Shown: positions 15,980 through 24,320, counted from the first letter of the stretch. The stretch is 64,000 nucleotides of DNA from Ensifer oleiphilus (GCF_013371465.1 NZ_JABWDU010000002.1:1095666-1159665), one strand, 5' to 3'. Numbers and translations: made by a program. Notes: generated from the letters alone by a model not told the origin.

Positions 15980-17047
15980 ATGACAATGACCGAGAGCCTC
16001 CGTCCCACCCCGTCCGAAATCCGTGCCTACCGCGCCGAGAACCCGAAAATGCGCGAGCGCGACATTGCGGCTCAGCTCGGCGTTTCGGAAGCGGCCCTCG
16101 TGGCCGCCGAATGTGGTTTGACCGCCGTGCGCATCGATGCGGACGCCAATCGCTTCCTGCTGCGCGCCGAGGAACTGGGCGAAGTCATGGCCCTCACCCG
16201 CAACGAGAGCGCCGTGCACGAAAAGATCGGCGTCTACGAAAAGATCACGACCGGCGAGATGGCCAGCATCGTGCTCGGTGAGCAGATCGACCTGCGCGTC
16301 TTCCCGAGCGCCTGGGCGCATGCCTTCGCGGTGACCAAGACCGACGACAGCGGCGAAGCGCGCAAGAGCCTGCAGTTCTTCGACAAGTGGGGCAATGCCG
16401 TGCACAAGCTGCATCTGCGCCCGGCGTCGAATGTCGCCGCCTACGACAAGATCGTCGAAGACTTCCGCCTCGACGACCAGGCACAAACCTTTGTTGCCGA
16501 CGCCAGCACGCCAGCTGGCGACGACAAGCCGGAAAACGTCGTCGACGTCACCGAGCTGCGCGACCGCTGGGCCAAGATGACCGACACGCACCAGTTCCAC
16601 GGCCTGCTGCGCAAGCTGAAGATCGGCCGCCGCCAAGCGCTTCAGCATATCGGCGACGACTTCGCCTGGCGCCTTGACCCTTCGAGCGTCGAGACCATGA
16701 TGCGCGAAAGCGCCGTGATCGAACTGCCGATCATGTGCTTCGTCGGCAACCGCGGCATGATCCAGATCCATTCTGGCCCGGTCGCCAAGATTGCCCCGAT
16801 GGGCCCTTGGCTCAACGTCATGGACCCGACCTTCCACCTTCACCTGCGCACCGACCACATCGCCGAGCTTTGGGCCGTGCGCAAACCGACCGCCGATGGG
16901 CACGTCACCTCGATCGAGGCGCTCGACGCCAAGGGCGAGATGATCATCCAGTTCTTCGGCAAGCGTAAGGAAGGTTTTGCCGAGCGTCCCGAGTGGCGCG
17001 ACATCGCCGAGGGCCTGGCGCGCCTCGACACCACCGTCGCAGCTTAA
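15980..17047 (+). CDS. hmuS: Haem-handling/degrading protein HmuS
   Basis: This 355 aa cytoplasmic protein has two repeated HemS/ChuX-type domains (about residues 30-175 and 200-345), visible as paired segments: VHEKIGVYEKI and GPVAKIAPMGPWLNVMDPTFHLHLRTDHIAELWAVRKP. It receives haem from the HmuTUV importer and stores or degrades it. ATG 15980 has AGG 5 nt upstream; ATG 15986 is also possible. It begins 4 nt after hmuP. Confidence 0.93.
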   Translation: MTMTESLRPTPSEIRAYRAENPKMRERDIAAQLGVSEAALVAAECGLTAVRIDADANRFLLRAEELGEVMALTRNESAVHEKIGVYEKITTGEMASIVLGEQIDLRVFPSAWAHAFAVTKTDDSGEARKSLQFFDKWGNAVHKLHLRPASNVAAYDKIVEDFRLDDQAQTFVADASTPAGDDKPENVVDVTELRDRWAKMTDTHQFHGLLRKLKIGRRQALQHIGDDFAWRLDPSSVETMMRESAVIELPIMCFVGNRGMIQIHSGPVAKIAPMGPWLNVMDPTFHLHLRTDHIAELWAVRKPTADGHVTSIEALDAKGEMIIQFFGKRKEGFAERPEWRDIAEGLARLDTTVAA

Positions 17048-17057
17048 GGAAAGCGTG

Positions 17058-18008
17058 ATGATCAAGGGTCTCGACTTCCGCCGCCTTCGCCGCTGGGAGC
17101 TGGCTTTGGCCGCCTTTGCAGTATCCGCTCCTTTCCTGCTGCCCGCCGTGGCGCCGGGCGCGCCGTCGTTCATCCGTCCGGCAATGGCAGAAAGCATCGA
17201 GAAGCCGGACGTCTCGCGCGTCGTTTCGGTCGGCGGCGCGATCACCGAGATCATCTACGCGCTCGGCGAGGAGAGTCGCCTTGTCGGCCGGGACTCGACG
17301 AGCACCTATCCCGAAGCCGCAAACAAGCTGCCCGACGTCGGCTACATGCGTCAACTCGCCCCCGAAGGCATCATCGCGGTCAACCCGACCGCCATCGTCG
17401 CCGTCGAAGGCAGCGGCCCCCCGGAGGCGCTTGCCATCCTGAAGGAAGCCAATATCGCCTTTACCAGCGTGCCGGAAACTTTCGACAAGGACAGCATCTC
17501 CGCAAAGATCCGCTCGGTCGGTACCTTCCTCAATGTGCCCGACAAGGCCGAAGCGCTCGCAAAGTCGGTGGAAGCCGACCTTGCTGCGGCGATTGCCGAT
17601 GGTGCCAAGCGCCCGGAAGGCGAGCGCAAGCGCGTTCTCTTCGTGCTCAGCACCCAGGGCGGCAAGATCATGGCTTCGGGCAGCGGCACGGCTGCCAACG
17701 GCATCATCGAGCTTTCCGGCGCCGTCAATGCCGCCGGAAAATTCCCCGGCTACAAGGCCCTGACCGACGAGGCGATCATCGAAGCCAAGCCCGACGTCAT
17801 CCTGATGATGGATCGCGGCGGCGAGCACAGCGCCAAGGCGGACGAACTCTTCGCCTTGCCGTCGCTGAGCCTGACGCCGGCCGCCACGACAAAGGCGCTG
17901 ATCCGCATGGACGGCCTGCATCTACTCGGCTTCGGCCCGCGCACGGCAGGCGCCATCCGCGAACTCAATGCCGCAATTTACGGGAAGAAGGCCAATGCCT
18001 CGCAGTGA
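17058..18008 (+). CDS. hmuT: Periplasmic haem-binding protein HmuT
   Basis: This 316 aa substrate-binding protein of the haem ABC importer belongs to the FepB/BtuF-type fold. It has a long signal peptide with Arg-rich start (residues 1 to about 50, ending PAMA-E). SRVVSVGGAITEIIYALGEESRLVGRDSTSTYP and DVGYMRQLAPEGIIAVNPTAIV are characteristic. AAGGA lies 8 nt before ATG 17058. The 3' end overlaps hmuU by 14 nt. Confidence 0.92.
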   Translation: MIKGLDFRRLRRWELALAAFAVSAPFLLPAVAPGAPSFIRPAMAESIEKPDVSRVVSVGGAITEIIYALGEESRLVGRDSTSTYPEAANKLPDVGYMRQLAPEGIIAVNPTAIVAVEGSGPPEALAILKEANIAFTSVPETFDKDSISAKIRSVGTFLNVPDKAEALAKSVEADLAAAIADGAKRPEGERKRVLFVLSTQGGKIMASGSGTAANGIIELSGAVNAAGKFPGYKALTDEAIIEAKPDVILMMDRGGEHSAKADELFALPSLSLTPAATTKALIRMDGLHLLGFGPRTAGAIRELNAAIYGKKANASQ

Positions 18009-19119
18009 GGCATTGGACCGCGGCATGCGCCTGACCGCCCTTGCTGCTGATATCCGGGCCGAATGGCAGTCCGGCAATCGCGCGCGACTGGCGCGCGTCG
18101 TCATTGTGCTGCTCGTCGTCTTTGCAGCCGCAACCTTTGTCAGCTCGATCATGACCGGCGCTGCCGATGCGTCGCTATCCAATGTCGTGCGCTGGCTCGT
18201 GGGTGCAAACGATGCCGACCAGGTCCTGAGCGTTCGCGATCGCATCATCATTCTCGACATCCGGCTGCCGCGCGCCGTGCTCGGCATGCTCGTCGGCGCG
18301 TCGCTCGCCGTCTCCGGCGTCGTCATGCAGGGGCTGTTCCGCAACCCGCTGGCCGATCCCGGCCTCGTCGGCGTTTCCTCCGGCGCGAGCCTCGGCGCCG
18401 TCCTCCTGATCGTGCTCGGTTCGGCGGTGTTCGGCCCGCTGTTTGCGCTCTTTGGCTTTTACGCCTTGCCGATCGCTGCCTTCGTCGGCGGCCTCGTCAC
18501 CACGCTCCTGCTCTACCGGATTGCCACGCGTGGCGGGCAGACATCGGTTGCGACGCTGCTTCTCGCCGGCATCGCGCTCGGTGCGCTCACCGGCGCCTTC
18601 ACCGGCGTCCTGATCTTCATGGCAGACGACAAGCAACTGCGCGATGTCACATTCTGGGGTCTCGGCTCGCTTGCCGGCGCCAATTGGACAAAGATCGCCG
18701 CCGCAGCCCCGATCATTCTCCTGTCGCTCGCCGTCACGCCCTTCCTGGCGCGCGGCCTCAACGCCATCACGCTCGGAGAAGCTGCCGCTTTCCATATGGG
18801 CATCCCGGTGCAGCGCATGAAGAACATCGCCATCGTCAGCGTCGCCGCGGCAACGGGTGCGTCGGTTGCGGTCAGCGGCGGCATCGGCTTCGTCGGCATC
18901 GTCGTGCCGCATCTCCTGCGCCTGGTCATCGGCCCGGATCACCGCTATCTCGTGCCGGCATCGGCGCTCCTGGGCGGAACCTTGCTGATCCTGGCCGACA
19001 TGATCGCCCGCACCATCGCGTCACCCGCCGAGCTGCCGATCGGCATCGTCACCGCCTTCATCGGTGCACCGTTCTTCCTGTGGATCCTGCTGCGCGGTCG
19101 CACGACCATGGGGCTGTGA
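17995..19119 (+). CDS. hmuU: Haem ABC transporter permease HmuU
   Basis: This 374 aa FecCD-family permease has about ten membrane helices. Characteristic segments are DIRLPRAVLGMLVGASLAVSGVVMQGLFRNPLADPGLVGVSSGASLGAV and GGIGFVGIVVPHLLRLVIGPDHRYLVPASALLGG. I selected ATG 17995 (AAGG 5 nt upstream, overlapping the hmuT end) over ATG 17968 and ATG 18025. It moves haem across the inner membrane with HmuV. Confidence 0.92.
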   Translation: MPRSEALDRGMRLTALAADIRAEWQSGNRARLARVVIVLLVVFAAATFVSSIMTGAADASLSNVVRWLVGANDADQVLSVRDRIIILDIRLPRAVLGMLVGASLAVSGVVMQGLFRNPLADPGLVGVSSGASLGAVLLIVLGSAVFGPLFALFGFYALPIAAFVGGLVTTLLLYRIATRGGQTSVATLLLAGIALGALTGAFTGVLIFMADDKQLRDVTFWGLGSLAGANWTKIAAAAPIILLSLAVTPFLARGLNAITLGEAAAFHMGIPVQRMKNIAIVSVAAATGASVAVSGGIGFVGIVVPHLLRLVIGPDHRYLVPASALLGGTLLILADMIARTIASPAELPIGIVTAFIGAPFFLWILLRGRTTMGL

Positions 19120-19128
19120 GACGAAACC

Positions 19129-19920
19129 ATGATCACCGTATCGAACCTTTCCGTCCGCTTGGGCGGCCGCCAAGTCATCCATGGCATTTCGCTTGAGGCA
19201 GCGCCGGGTGCGCTGACCGCAATTGTCGGGCCGAACGGCTGCGGCAAGACGACGACGCTGAAGGCGATCTCCGGAGAATTGCCGCCGGAAAGCGGTTCGG
19301 TCAGCATCAACGGCCGCAATCTCAAGGGCCTGAAACCCTGGGAACTTGCGCTGAAGCGCGGAGTGCTGCCGCAATCGACCGTGATTTCATTTCCCTTCAC
19401 GGTGCGCGAAGTGGTGCGGTTGGGTCTGACTGCGGGCGCGACCGCCGATGCAAAGGCCAATGATCGCATCGCCGCCGATGCGCTCGAAGCTGTCGATCTC
19501 GGCGGCTTTGCCGGCCGCTTCTATCAGGAGCTCTCGGGCGGCGAACAACAGCGCGTGCAGCTGGCGCGCGTCCTTTGCCAGATTTCCAACCCGGTCGCCG
19601 ATGGTGAGCCACGTTACCTCCTGCTCGACGAGCCGGTCTCGAGCCTCGACATCCGTCACCAGCTGACGATCATGCAGCTGGCGCGCCGGTTCTGTGAGCA
19701 AGGCGGCGGCGTCATCGCCGTCATGCATGACCTCAACCTGACGGCGATGTTCGCCGACCGGATGATCATGATGAAAGCTGGAATGATCCGGGCGAGCGGC
19801 GCGCCAAGCGATGTGCTGACGGACGAGACGATGGAGGCAGTGTTTGGCTGCCGGATGCAGGTCAGCGCCATGCCGGCAGCCGGCGTGCCCTTCGTGTTGC
19901 CGCAGACGGCCACGCTCTGA
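19129..19920 (+). CDS. hmuV: Haem ABC transporter ATPase HmuV
   Basis: This 263 aa ATPase of the haem importer has Walker A GPNGCGKTTTL (about residue 36), Q-loop LPQSTV, signature LSGGEQQRVQLARVL, Walker B LLLDEPVSSLD and switch His in VMHDLNL. It ends hmuPSTUV. No hairpin terminator is obvious in the 165 nt after it. Confidence 0.94.
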   Translation: MITVSNLSVRLGGRQVIHGISLEAAPGALTAIVGPNGCGKTTTLKAISGELPPESGSVSINGRNLKGLKPWELALKRGVLPQSTVISFPFTVREVVRLGLTAGATADAKANDRIAADALEAVDLGGFAGRFYQELSGGEQQRVQLARVLCQISNPVADGEPRYLLLDEPVSSLDIRHQLTIMQLARRFCEQGGGVIAVMHDLNLTAMFADRMIMMKAGMIRASGAPSDVLTDETMEAVFGCRMQVSAMPAAGVPFVLPQTATL

Positions 19921-19957
19921 CCGCATGGCGGAAATCGCGCCAACTTCAAGATTTATC

Positions 19958-19982
19958 GAAACAATTTGCGCACTCGTGCGTT
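19958..19982 (+). promoter_or_regulatory. Near-consensus EcfG-type promoter upstream of DUF883-like gene
   Basis: GAAAC-N16-CGTT differs from the general stress sigma consensus GGAAC-N16/17-CGTT at one -35 base. It lies about 104 nt upstream of the DUF883-like gene, whose relatives are often stress-induced. Chance occurrence cannot be excluded. Confidence 0.35.
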
Positions 19983-20085
19983 GTTCTCCCTGAAGTGCCG
20001 GTCGTGGCAATGAATTTGCCATGCCCGCTCAAGAAGATCACGCCGGTCGACCTCGGCCGGCGTTGCAGCGAAAAGGAGACCAATC

Positions 20086-20454
20086 ATGGCTTCAGGCCTC
20101 TTCTCAGGTTCCAGTTCACGGTCGAGCAAGCGCAACGGTGCGCTCTCGGACATCTCCATCGAAGATCAGCTCAGCGAACTGCGAGGCGATATGGCAGCGC
20201 TGGTGGCACTGCTTGCCGATCGCGGCGCCGATGCGTCGAAACAGGCACGCAGCAAGGCCCACGATGCGCGCGAACAGGCCGAAGCCGGCCTTCAGGATCT
20301 GCTTGCAACTGGCGAGGAATTGCTGGGCGATCTGCGTAGCCGATACGCCGGCACGGAAAAGCAGCTGCGCAATGCGGTCCGCGAGCATCCCTTCGCAACG
20401 CTCGGCACTGCAGCGCTGATCGGCCTCATCGCCGCCGCCCTGCTGCGGCGCTAG
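20086..20454 (+). CDS. DUF883/ElaB-YqjD-like membrane-anchored protein
   Basis: This 122 aa protein has a long amphipathic/coiled-coil region (residues about 25-95, rich in Ala, Glu, Gln, Arg) and a single C-terminal membrane helix (ATLGTAALIGLIAAALLRR). This matches the ElaB/YqjD/DUF883 architecture, whose members attach ribosomes to the inner membrane in stationary-phase E. coli. AAGGAG precedes ATG 20086 by 8 nt. It lies between hmuV and the GSR genes, followed by another small membrane-protein gene. Confidence 0.78.
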   Translation: MASGLFSGSSSRSSKRNGALSDISIEDQLSELRGDMAALVALLADRGADASKQARSKAHDAREQAEAGLQDLLATGEELLGDLRSRYAGTEKQLRNAVREHPFATLGTAALIGLIAAALLRR

Positions 20455-20479
20455 GCGAGCGCCAGGCCAACACGGAACA

Positions 20480-20507
20480 GGGTGGGAACGCCACACGCGT
20501 CCCACCC
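20480..20507 (+). terminator. Terminator hairpin after DUF883-like gene
   Basis: GGGTGGGA pairs perfectly with TCCCACCC across a 12-base loop and is followed by GTTTTGACGTCTTT. It ends 53 nt after the DUF883-like stop. It occupies almost the same bases as the EcfG-type promoter of the next gene. Confidence 0.6.
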
Positions 20508-20510
20508 GTT
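20485..20510 (+). promoter_or_regulatory. Consensus EcfG promoter before the 143-aa membrane protein gene
   Basis: GGAAC (20485-20489), a 17-base spacer and CGTT (20507-20510) match the general stress sigma factor consensus exactly. The gene starts 27 nt downstream at 20537. Its placement next to ecfG and phyR supports GSR control. Confidence 0.75.
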
Positions 20511-20536
20511 TTGACGTCTTTCAGGAGTAGAAGCGC

Positions 20537-20968
20537 ATGGGTCCACTTGGGGCTGCCCTGTCCGCCTTGCTGGCCGCCGACATCGGCGCCACCGCATCCC
20601 GTTTCAAGCGCAACGCCGCGCTCTGCGCCGTCGTAGCCGTGCTGCTTGTCACAGCTTACATTTTCGCGCTGATTGCAATCGCACTCTATCTCAGCGCCAC
20701 CTATTCGCCCGTGATCGCCGCCGCGTCGATCGCCGCAGCCCTGATCCTGACGGCCCTCATCCTCATCATCGTGATGATCGCCCTGCAAGGGCGGGACAGG
20801 CAGCTTGCCGAGGAGCGCCGCCGCCGATCGATGATGCGAACCAATCTGACGATGCTGGCCGCAACCAGCATTCTGCGCAAGCAGCCACTCATCGCTGTCG
20901 GCACGGCCCTGGCCATTGGTGCCTTGCTTGGCACGGGCAAGAAGCGTCGGCCCAACCGGGATACTTGA
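20537..20968 (+). CDS. Small membrane protein, phage-holin-superfamily-III/DUF1469-like, GSR-controlled
   Basis: This 143 aa protein has two central hydrophobic helices (AVVAVLLVTAYIFALIAIAL and IAAALILTALILIIVMIAL) followed by a basic amphipathic stretch (RDRQLAEERRRRSMMR) and a further hydrophobic segment. The layout resembles the putative Actinobacterial holin-X/DUF1469 membrane proteins often next to DUF883 genes. AGGAG lies about 10 nt upstream of ATG. A consensus EcfG promoter immediately upstream makes it a predicted stress-induced protein. Confidence 0.75.
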   Translation: MGPLGAALSALLAADIGATASRFKRNAALCAVVAVLLVTAYIFALIAIALYLSATYSPVIAAASIAAALILTALILIIVMIALQGRDRQLAEERRRRSMMRTNLTMLAATSILRKQPLIAVGTALAIGALLGTGKKRRPNRDT

Positions 20969-20979
20969 ACGGGAACCGG

Positions 20980-22488
20980 CTAAAGCGGCAGGCGGATTAG
21001 GGCGGTGACGCCCGCCGCCATGTACTCGACTTTCACCGAACTGCCGAGAACCTTGTCGAGGCTGCGTTCGATCAGGATCGAACCGAAGCCTCGACGTTTC
21101 GGTTCGCGAACTGGCGGGCCGCCGACCTCCGTCCAGGTCAGATGCAGCACCGCCTCGCCTTCTTCCACGACATTGCGCGCCGTCAACACCACCTTGCCGT
21201 TCGGCACCGACAGTGAGCCGTACTTCACCGCGTTCGTCGCCAGTTCGTGCAGCACCAGCCCGAGGCCGACGGCCTGGTCGGGACCGAGCAGCACCTCGTC
21301 TTTGTGCAACTCGATCTGGTCGGCGTAGACGGTGACATGCGGCATCAACTGCTTGGAAATCAGGTCCGCAAGGCGGATCGTGCCCCACTCGTGATCCGAC
21401 AGAAGTCCATGCGCTTCGGAGATGGCTTGAAGCCGACCGGCAAAGGCGGTCATGAATTCGGCCGGGTCGCTGGTCTGGCGCAGCGTCTGGCGGGCGAGAG
21501 ACTGCAGCATCGCCAGGGTATTCTTGACCCGATGATTGAGTTCCTTGAGCAAGAGCCGCGTCCGCTGGACCGACATCTGCTGGTCGGTGACATCGATGGT
21601 GACGCCGATGAAGGTCAGCGGATTTCCCTTGGCGTCCCGGTCATGCACCCGCCCGCGGCCGAGCAGCCACCGGCCGGTGTCGCCGACCCGGAACATGCCG
21701 TCATATTCCTCATCCGCCTTCATCGCCTGGCGAAGCTTGGCGAAGGTCGCGCCACGGTCGTCGGGATGGATGGCCCCGAACACTTCTCTGGCGCCGAAAG
21801 AACGATCGGCAGGCAATCCGAACATGCGCGTCAAGGCGCTGTTGCCGCCGATCAAGCCGGAGCGGACGTCCCAGAGCCAGCTGCCGATATTGGCAGCCTC
21901 CAGCGCCATGGCGTGACGCTGCTCCTCGCGCGAAAGTGCGGCCTCCTTGATGGCCCGACGACGCGCTTCGTCCTTAAGCTTGAACAGGGCAGCGGCAAGG
22001 CCGGCAAGCCGGCGCAACTGTTCCATAAGATGCGGTGCAACCTCGCTGCGCGCGGCAACGTCCAGCACGCAGACCGTGCCGACCGGCTGGCCATCGAGGA
22101 CGATCGGCGCGCCGGCGTAAAAGCGCAGGAAAGGCGCGCCGGCGACGAGCGGTCGACTGCGGAACCGCAGATCGGCTGAAGCGTCGAGAACGACGAGGCC
22201 GGCACCTGCGGCATCGGCTGCCGCGTGTACGCAGAACGAATCTTCCGATGACGCCCGCGGTTCCGATGTGCCGACAGCCGATTTGAACCATTGCCACTCG
22301 CGGTCAAGCAGGCTGACGAGTGCGATCGGCGCATCGAAGAGGCGGGCAGCGATTTCGGTAATGCCATCGAAATCCGTATCAGGGACGGCCATATCCGGCA
22401 CTGTCGCATGCAGGACACGCAGGCGCTCGGGCGCATCGAGCAGCGACATCTCCGGCGAGGCGGTGTTTTCTTCTCTTTTTTCGCGCAT
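20980..22488 (-). CDS. GAF-PAS HWE-family sensor histidine kinase of the general stress response
   Basis: This 502 aa soluble kinase has a GAF domain (about residues 40-170), a PAS domain (about 190-300, with IGSWLWDVRSG and GVTIDVTDQQ) and an HWE/HisKA_2 kinase domain. The phospho-acceptor His319 is in LKELNHRVKNTLAML, and the ATP-binding N-box is in GLVLHELATNAVKYGSL. Such kinases phosphorylate PhyR. Its place beside ecfG-nepR-phyR matches the RsiC-type kinase of Sinorhizobium. GAGG lies 6 nt before ATG 22488. It is separated from ecfG by 146 nt, so it may have its own promoter. Confidence 0.88.
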   Translation of the reverse strand: MREKREENTASPEMSLLDAPERLRVLHATVPDMAVPDTDFDGITEIAARLFDAPIALVSLLDREWQWFKSAVGTSEPRASSEDSFCVHAAADAAGAGLVVLDASADLRFRSRPLVAGAPFLRFYAGAPIVLDGQPVGTVCVLDVAARSEVAPHLMEQLRRLAGLAAALFKLKDEARRRAIKEAALSREEQRHAMALEAANIGSWLWDVRSGLIGGNSALTRMFGLPADRSFGAREVFGAIHPDDRGATFAKLRQAMKADEEYDGMFRVGDTGRWLLGRGRVHDRDAKGNPLTFIGVTIDVTDQQMSVQRTRLLLKELNHRVKNTLAMLQSLARQTLRQTSDPAEFMTAFAGRLQAISEAHGLLSDHEWGTIRLADLISKQLMPHVTVYADQIELHKDEVLLGPDQAVGLGLVLHELATNAVKYGSLSVPNGKVVLTARNVVEEGEAVLHLTWTEVGGPPVREPKRRGFGSILIERSLDKVLGSSVKVEYMAAGVTALIRLPL

Positions 22489-22634
22489 CCGGCCTCAACT
22501 CCAAACTGTCGCCTCGGCCACCAGCGCCAATTGCCATTGACGCGCGGCGCTCCTATGCGGAGGCATTCAGGCCGCCAGTGAAAGCAGGGCTGCTCTCGAT
22601 TTGCAACGCTCTGGCGGCCAAAAAAGCTTTCGAA

Positions 22635-23201
22635 TCAGGAAACGAATGCCCGAGAGGTGATGGGAGCGGACGTTTCGTCCGGACCGTAGTCGTTTTCACC
22701 CTGAACCTGGAGGATATCCTGAAGGCGCTGGCGGGCGCGATTGACCCGGCTCTTGATGGTGCCGAGCGCGCAACCGCAGATCGTCGCCGCTTCCTCGTAG
22801 GAGAAGCCCGACGCTCCGACCAGAATGATCGCCTCGCGCTGATCCGGCGGAAGGGTTTCCAGCGCTCGACGGAAGTCCTGCAGGTCCAGCGAACCATACT
22901 GTTCCGGATGGTGGGCGAGCGACTCGGTGAAATGGCCGTCGCTGTCCTGGACCTCGCGTCCGCGCTTGCGCATCTGGCTATAGAGTTCGTTGCGCAGGAT
23001 GGTGAACAGCCAGGCCTTCATATTGGTGCCCATCTGAAAATGGTCCTGCTTGGCCCAGGCTTTCATGATCGTGTCCTGGACAAGGTCATCCGCCCGGTCA
23101 TGGCGACCGATGAGGGACATGGCAAAGGCGCGAAGGCTCGGCAAGGCGGCGAGCATCTCTCGCTTGAAATCATTCTTTTCGGACGACATTCCGGCGCTCA
23201 C
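22635..23201 (-). CDS. ecfG: General stress ECF sigma factor EcfG (RpoE2)
   Basis: This approximately 188 aa ECF sigma factor has region 2 (AFAMSLIGRHDRADDLVQDTIMKAW, NMKAWLFTILRNELYSQMRK) and region 4 (LPPDQREAIILVGASGFSYEEAATICGCALGTIKSRVNRARQRL). It directs RNA polymerase to GGAAC-N16/17-CGTT promoters once NepR is removed. The GTG at 23201 overlaps the nepR stop (GTGA) with AGGG 7 nt upstream; ATG 23189 is an alternative start. It is co-transcribed with nepR. Confidence 0.95.
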   Translation of the reverse strand: MSAGMSSEKNDFKREMLAALPSLRAFAMSLIGRHDRADDLVQDTIMKAWAKQDHFQMGTNMKAWLFTILRNELYSQMRKRGREVQDSDGHFTESLAHHPEQYGSLDLQDFRRALETLPPDQREAIILVGASGFSYEEAATICGCALGTIKSRVNRARQRLQDILQVQGENDYGPDETSAPITSRAFVS

Positions 23202-23392
23202 TCCCTACCCTGCAGAACCGATTGCTGCTCGGCCGCATCGAGTTTCTCCAGAAGATCGAGAAAACGCGAAGGTATCGCTTCTTCCTGAACGGACTGATAG
23301 AGCGCCTTCAGCTTGGCTGCGATCTGCGCGTTTGGGTCTTCGGTCCATGAGGTCGTACCGGAAGTGCGCCCCGCCCCTGTTTTATACTTCAT
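23198..23392 (-). CDS. nepR: Anti-sigma factor NepR
   Basis: This 64 aa cytoplasmic anti-sigma factor sequesters EcfG and is released from it when phosphorylated PhyR binds NepR. The family core is IAAKLKALYQSVQEEAIPSRFLDLLEKLDAAE. ATG 23392 is preferred over an in-frame TTG at 23398. It is the first gene of the nepR-ecfG operon and has a consensus EcfG promoter upstream, so the response is autoregulated. Confidence 0.95.
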   Translation of the reverse strand: MKYKTGAGRTSGTTSWTEDPNAQIAAKLKALYQSVQEEAIPSRFLDLLEKLDAAEQQSVLQGRE

Positions 23393-23429
23393 TGTCAATC
23401 TGTCGCCTTGTGGTGTTCATTACCGCCTT

Positions 23430-23455
23430 AACGCGTCTGAAAAATGAAATGTTCC
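23430..23455 (-). promoter_or_regulatory. EcfG-type promoter of nepR-ecfG
   Basis: On the minus strand GGAAC (23455-23451) and CGTT (23433-23430) are separated by 17 bases, an exact general stress promoter. The -10 element ends 38 nt before the nepR ATG at 23392. It is arranged back-to-back with the phyR promoter only 5 bp away. Confidence 0.88.
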
Positions 23456-23460
23456 CTCGC

Positions 23461-23485
23461 GGAACTTTTTTTTGCGTGGAACGTT
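23461..23485 (+). promoter_or_regulatory. EcfG-type promoter of phyR
   Basis: GGAAC (23461-23465), 16 bases and CGTT (23482-23485) match the general stress consensus exactly. The phyR ATG is 41 nt downstream of the -10 element. The pair of divergent promoters provides positive feedback on both arms of the partner switch. Confidence 0.88.
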
Positions 23486-23525
23486 TTCCGACGTCACCGC
23501 AAATAATATCTCGAGGGAGTTCCCC

Positions 23526-24320
23526 ATGACATTGTCCACACGGATCGCGCCGCTGCTGCCCTATCTGCGCCGCTACTCGCGCGCATTGACCGGCTCGCAG
23601 ACATCCGGCGACGCCTATGTGGCCGCCGTACTCGAAGCCTTGATCGCAGACACCTCCATTTTTCCGGAGGCTAGCAACGACCGGGTCTCGCTGTTCCGTC
23701 TCTATACGTCGCTCTTCGGCTCCTCGTCGGTGCTGGTTCCCGAACCGATTTCTCCCTTTGCCTGGGAGCAACGCGCCTCGGTCAACCTGGCAAACGTATC
23801 GCCGCTTGCCCGCCAGGCGTTCCTTCTCGTCTCGGTCGAGGGTTTCCGCCCCGAAGAAGCGAGCGAAATCCTTGACGTCAGCGACGACAAGATAGGCGCG
23901 CTTCTCGACCGCGCCTCGCAGGAAATCTCGCGACAGGTCGCAACCGATATCATGATCATCGAGGACGAACCGCTGATCGCCATCGATATCGAAAACATGG
24001 TCGAGAGCCTCGGCCACCGCGTAACCGGCATCGCACGCACCCGCGACGAAGCAATCGCCCTTTACAAAAAGACCCGGCCAAGCATGGTGCTTGCCGATAT
24101 CCAGCTTGCCGACGGCAGCTCGGGCATCGACGCGGTCAACGACATCCTCAAGACCAGCGCCATTCCGGTGATCTTCATCACCGCGTTCCCCGAGCGCCTG
24201 TTGACCGGCGAGCGTCCCGAGCCAACCTTCCTGGTCACCAAGCCTTTCAACCCCGACATGGTGAAGGCGCTGATCAGCCAGGCGCTGTTCTTCAACGAGT
24301 CCACCAAGGCTGCGGCGTAA
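23526..24320 (+). CDS. phyR: General stress response regulator PhyR
   Basis: This 264 aa response regulator has an N-terminal sigma-factor-like domain (residues about 1-130, PLARQAFLLVSVEGFRPEEASEILDVSDDKIGALLDRA) and a C-terminal receiver. The acidic pocket is at IIEDE (about 145-149), the phospho-acceptor is Asp191 (MVLADIQLADG), and the conserved Lys is in TKPFNPD. Phosphorylation exposes the sigma-like domain, which binds NepR. Start ATG 23526 has GAGGGAG 7 nt upstream. It is followed by a hairpin terminator at 24343. Confidence 0.95.
   Translation: MTLSTRIAPLLPYLRRYSRALTGSQTSGDAYVAAVLEALIADTSIFPEASNDRVSLFRLYTSLFGSSSVLVPEPISPFAWEQRASVNLANVSPLARQAFLLVSVEGFRPEEASEILDVSDDKIGALLDRASQEISRQVATDIMIIEDEPLIAIDIENMVESLGHRVTGIARTRDEAIALYKKTRPSMVLADIQLADGSSGIDAVNDILKTSAIPVIFITAFPERLLTGERPEPTFLVTKPFNPDMVKALISQALFFNESTKAAA

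Noticed and set aside
15941-17254. 437-codon minus-strand open frame opposite hmuS
   Set aside because: It is a mirror of hmuS with repetitive Asp/His/Gly-rich composition and no recognisable domain.
22560-22622. Inverted repeat GGCCGCCAG...CTGGCGGCC between ecfG and the kinase gene
   Set aside because: The arms are about 38 bases apart and the A/T run is on the wrong side for a terminator of either flanking gene; I assign no function.
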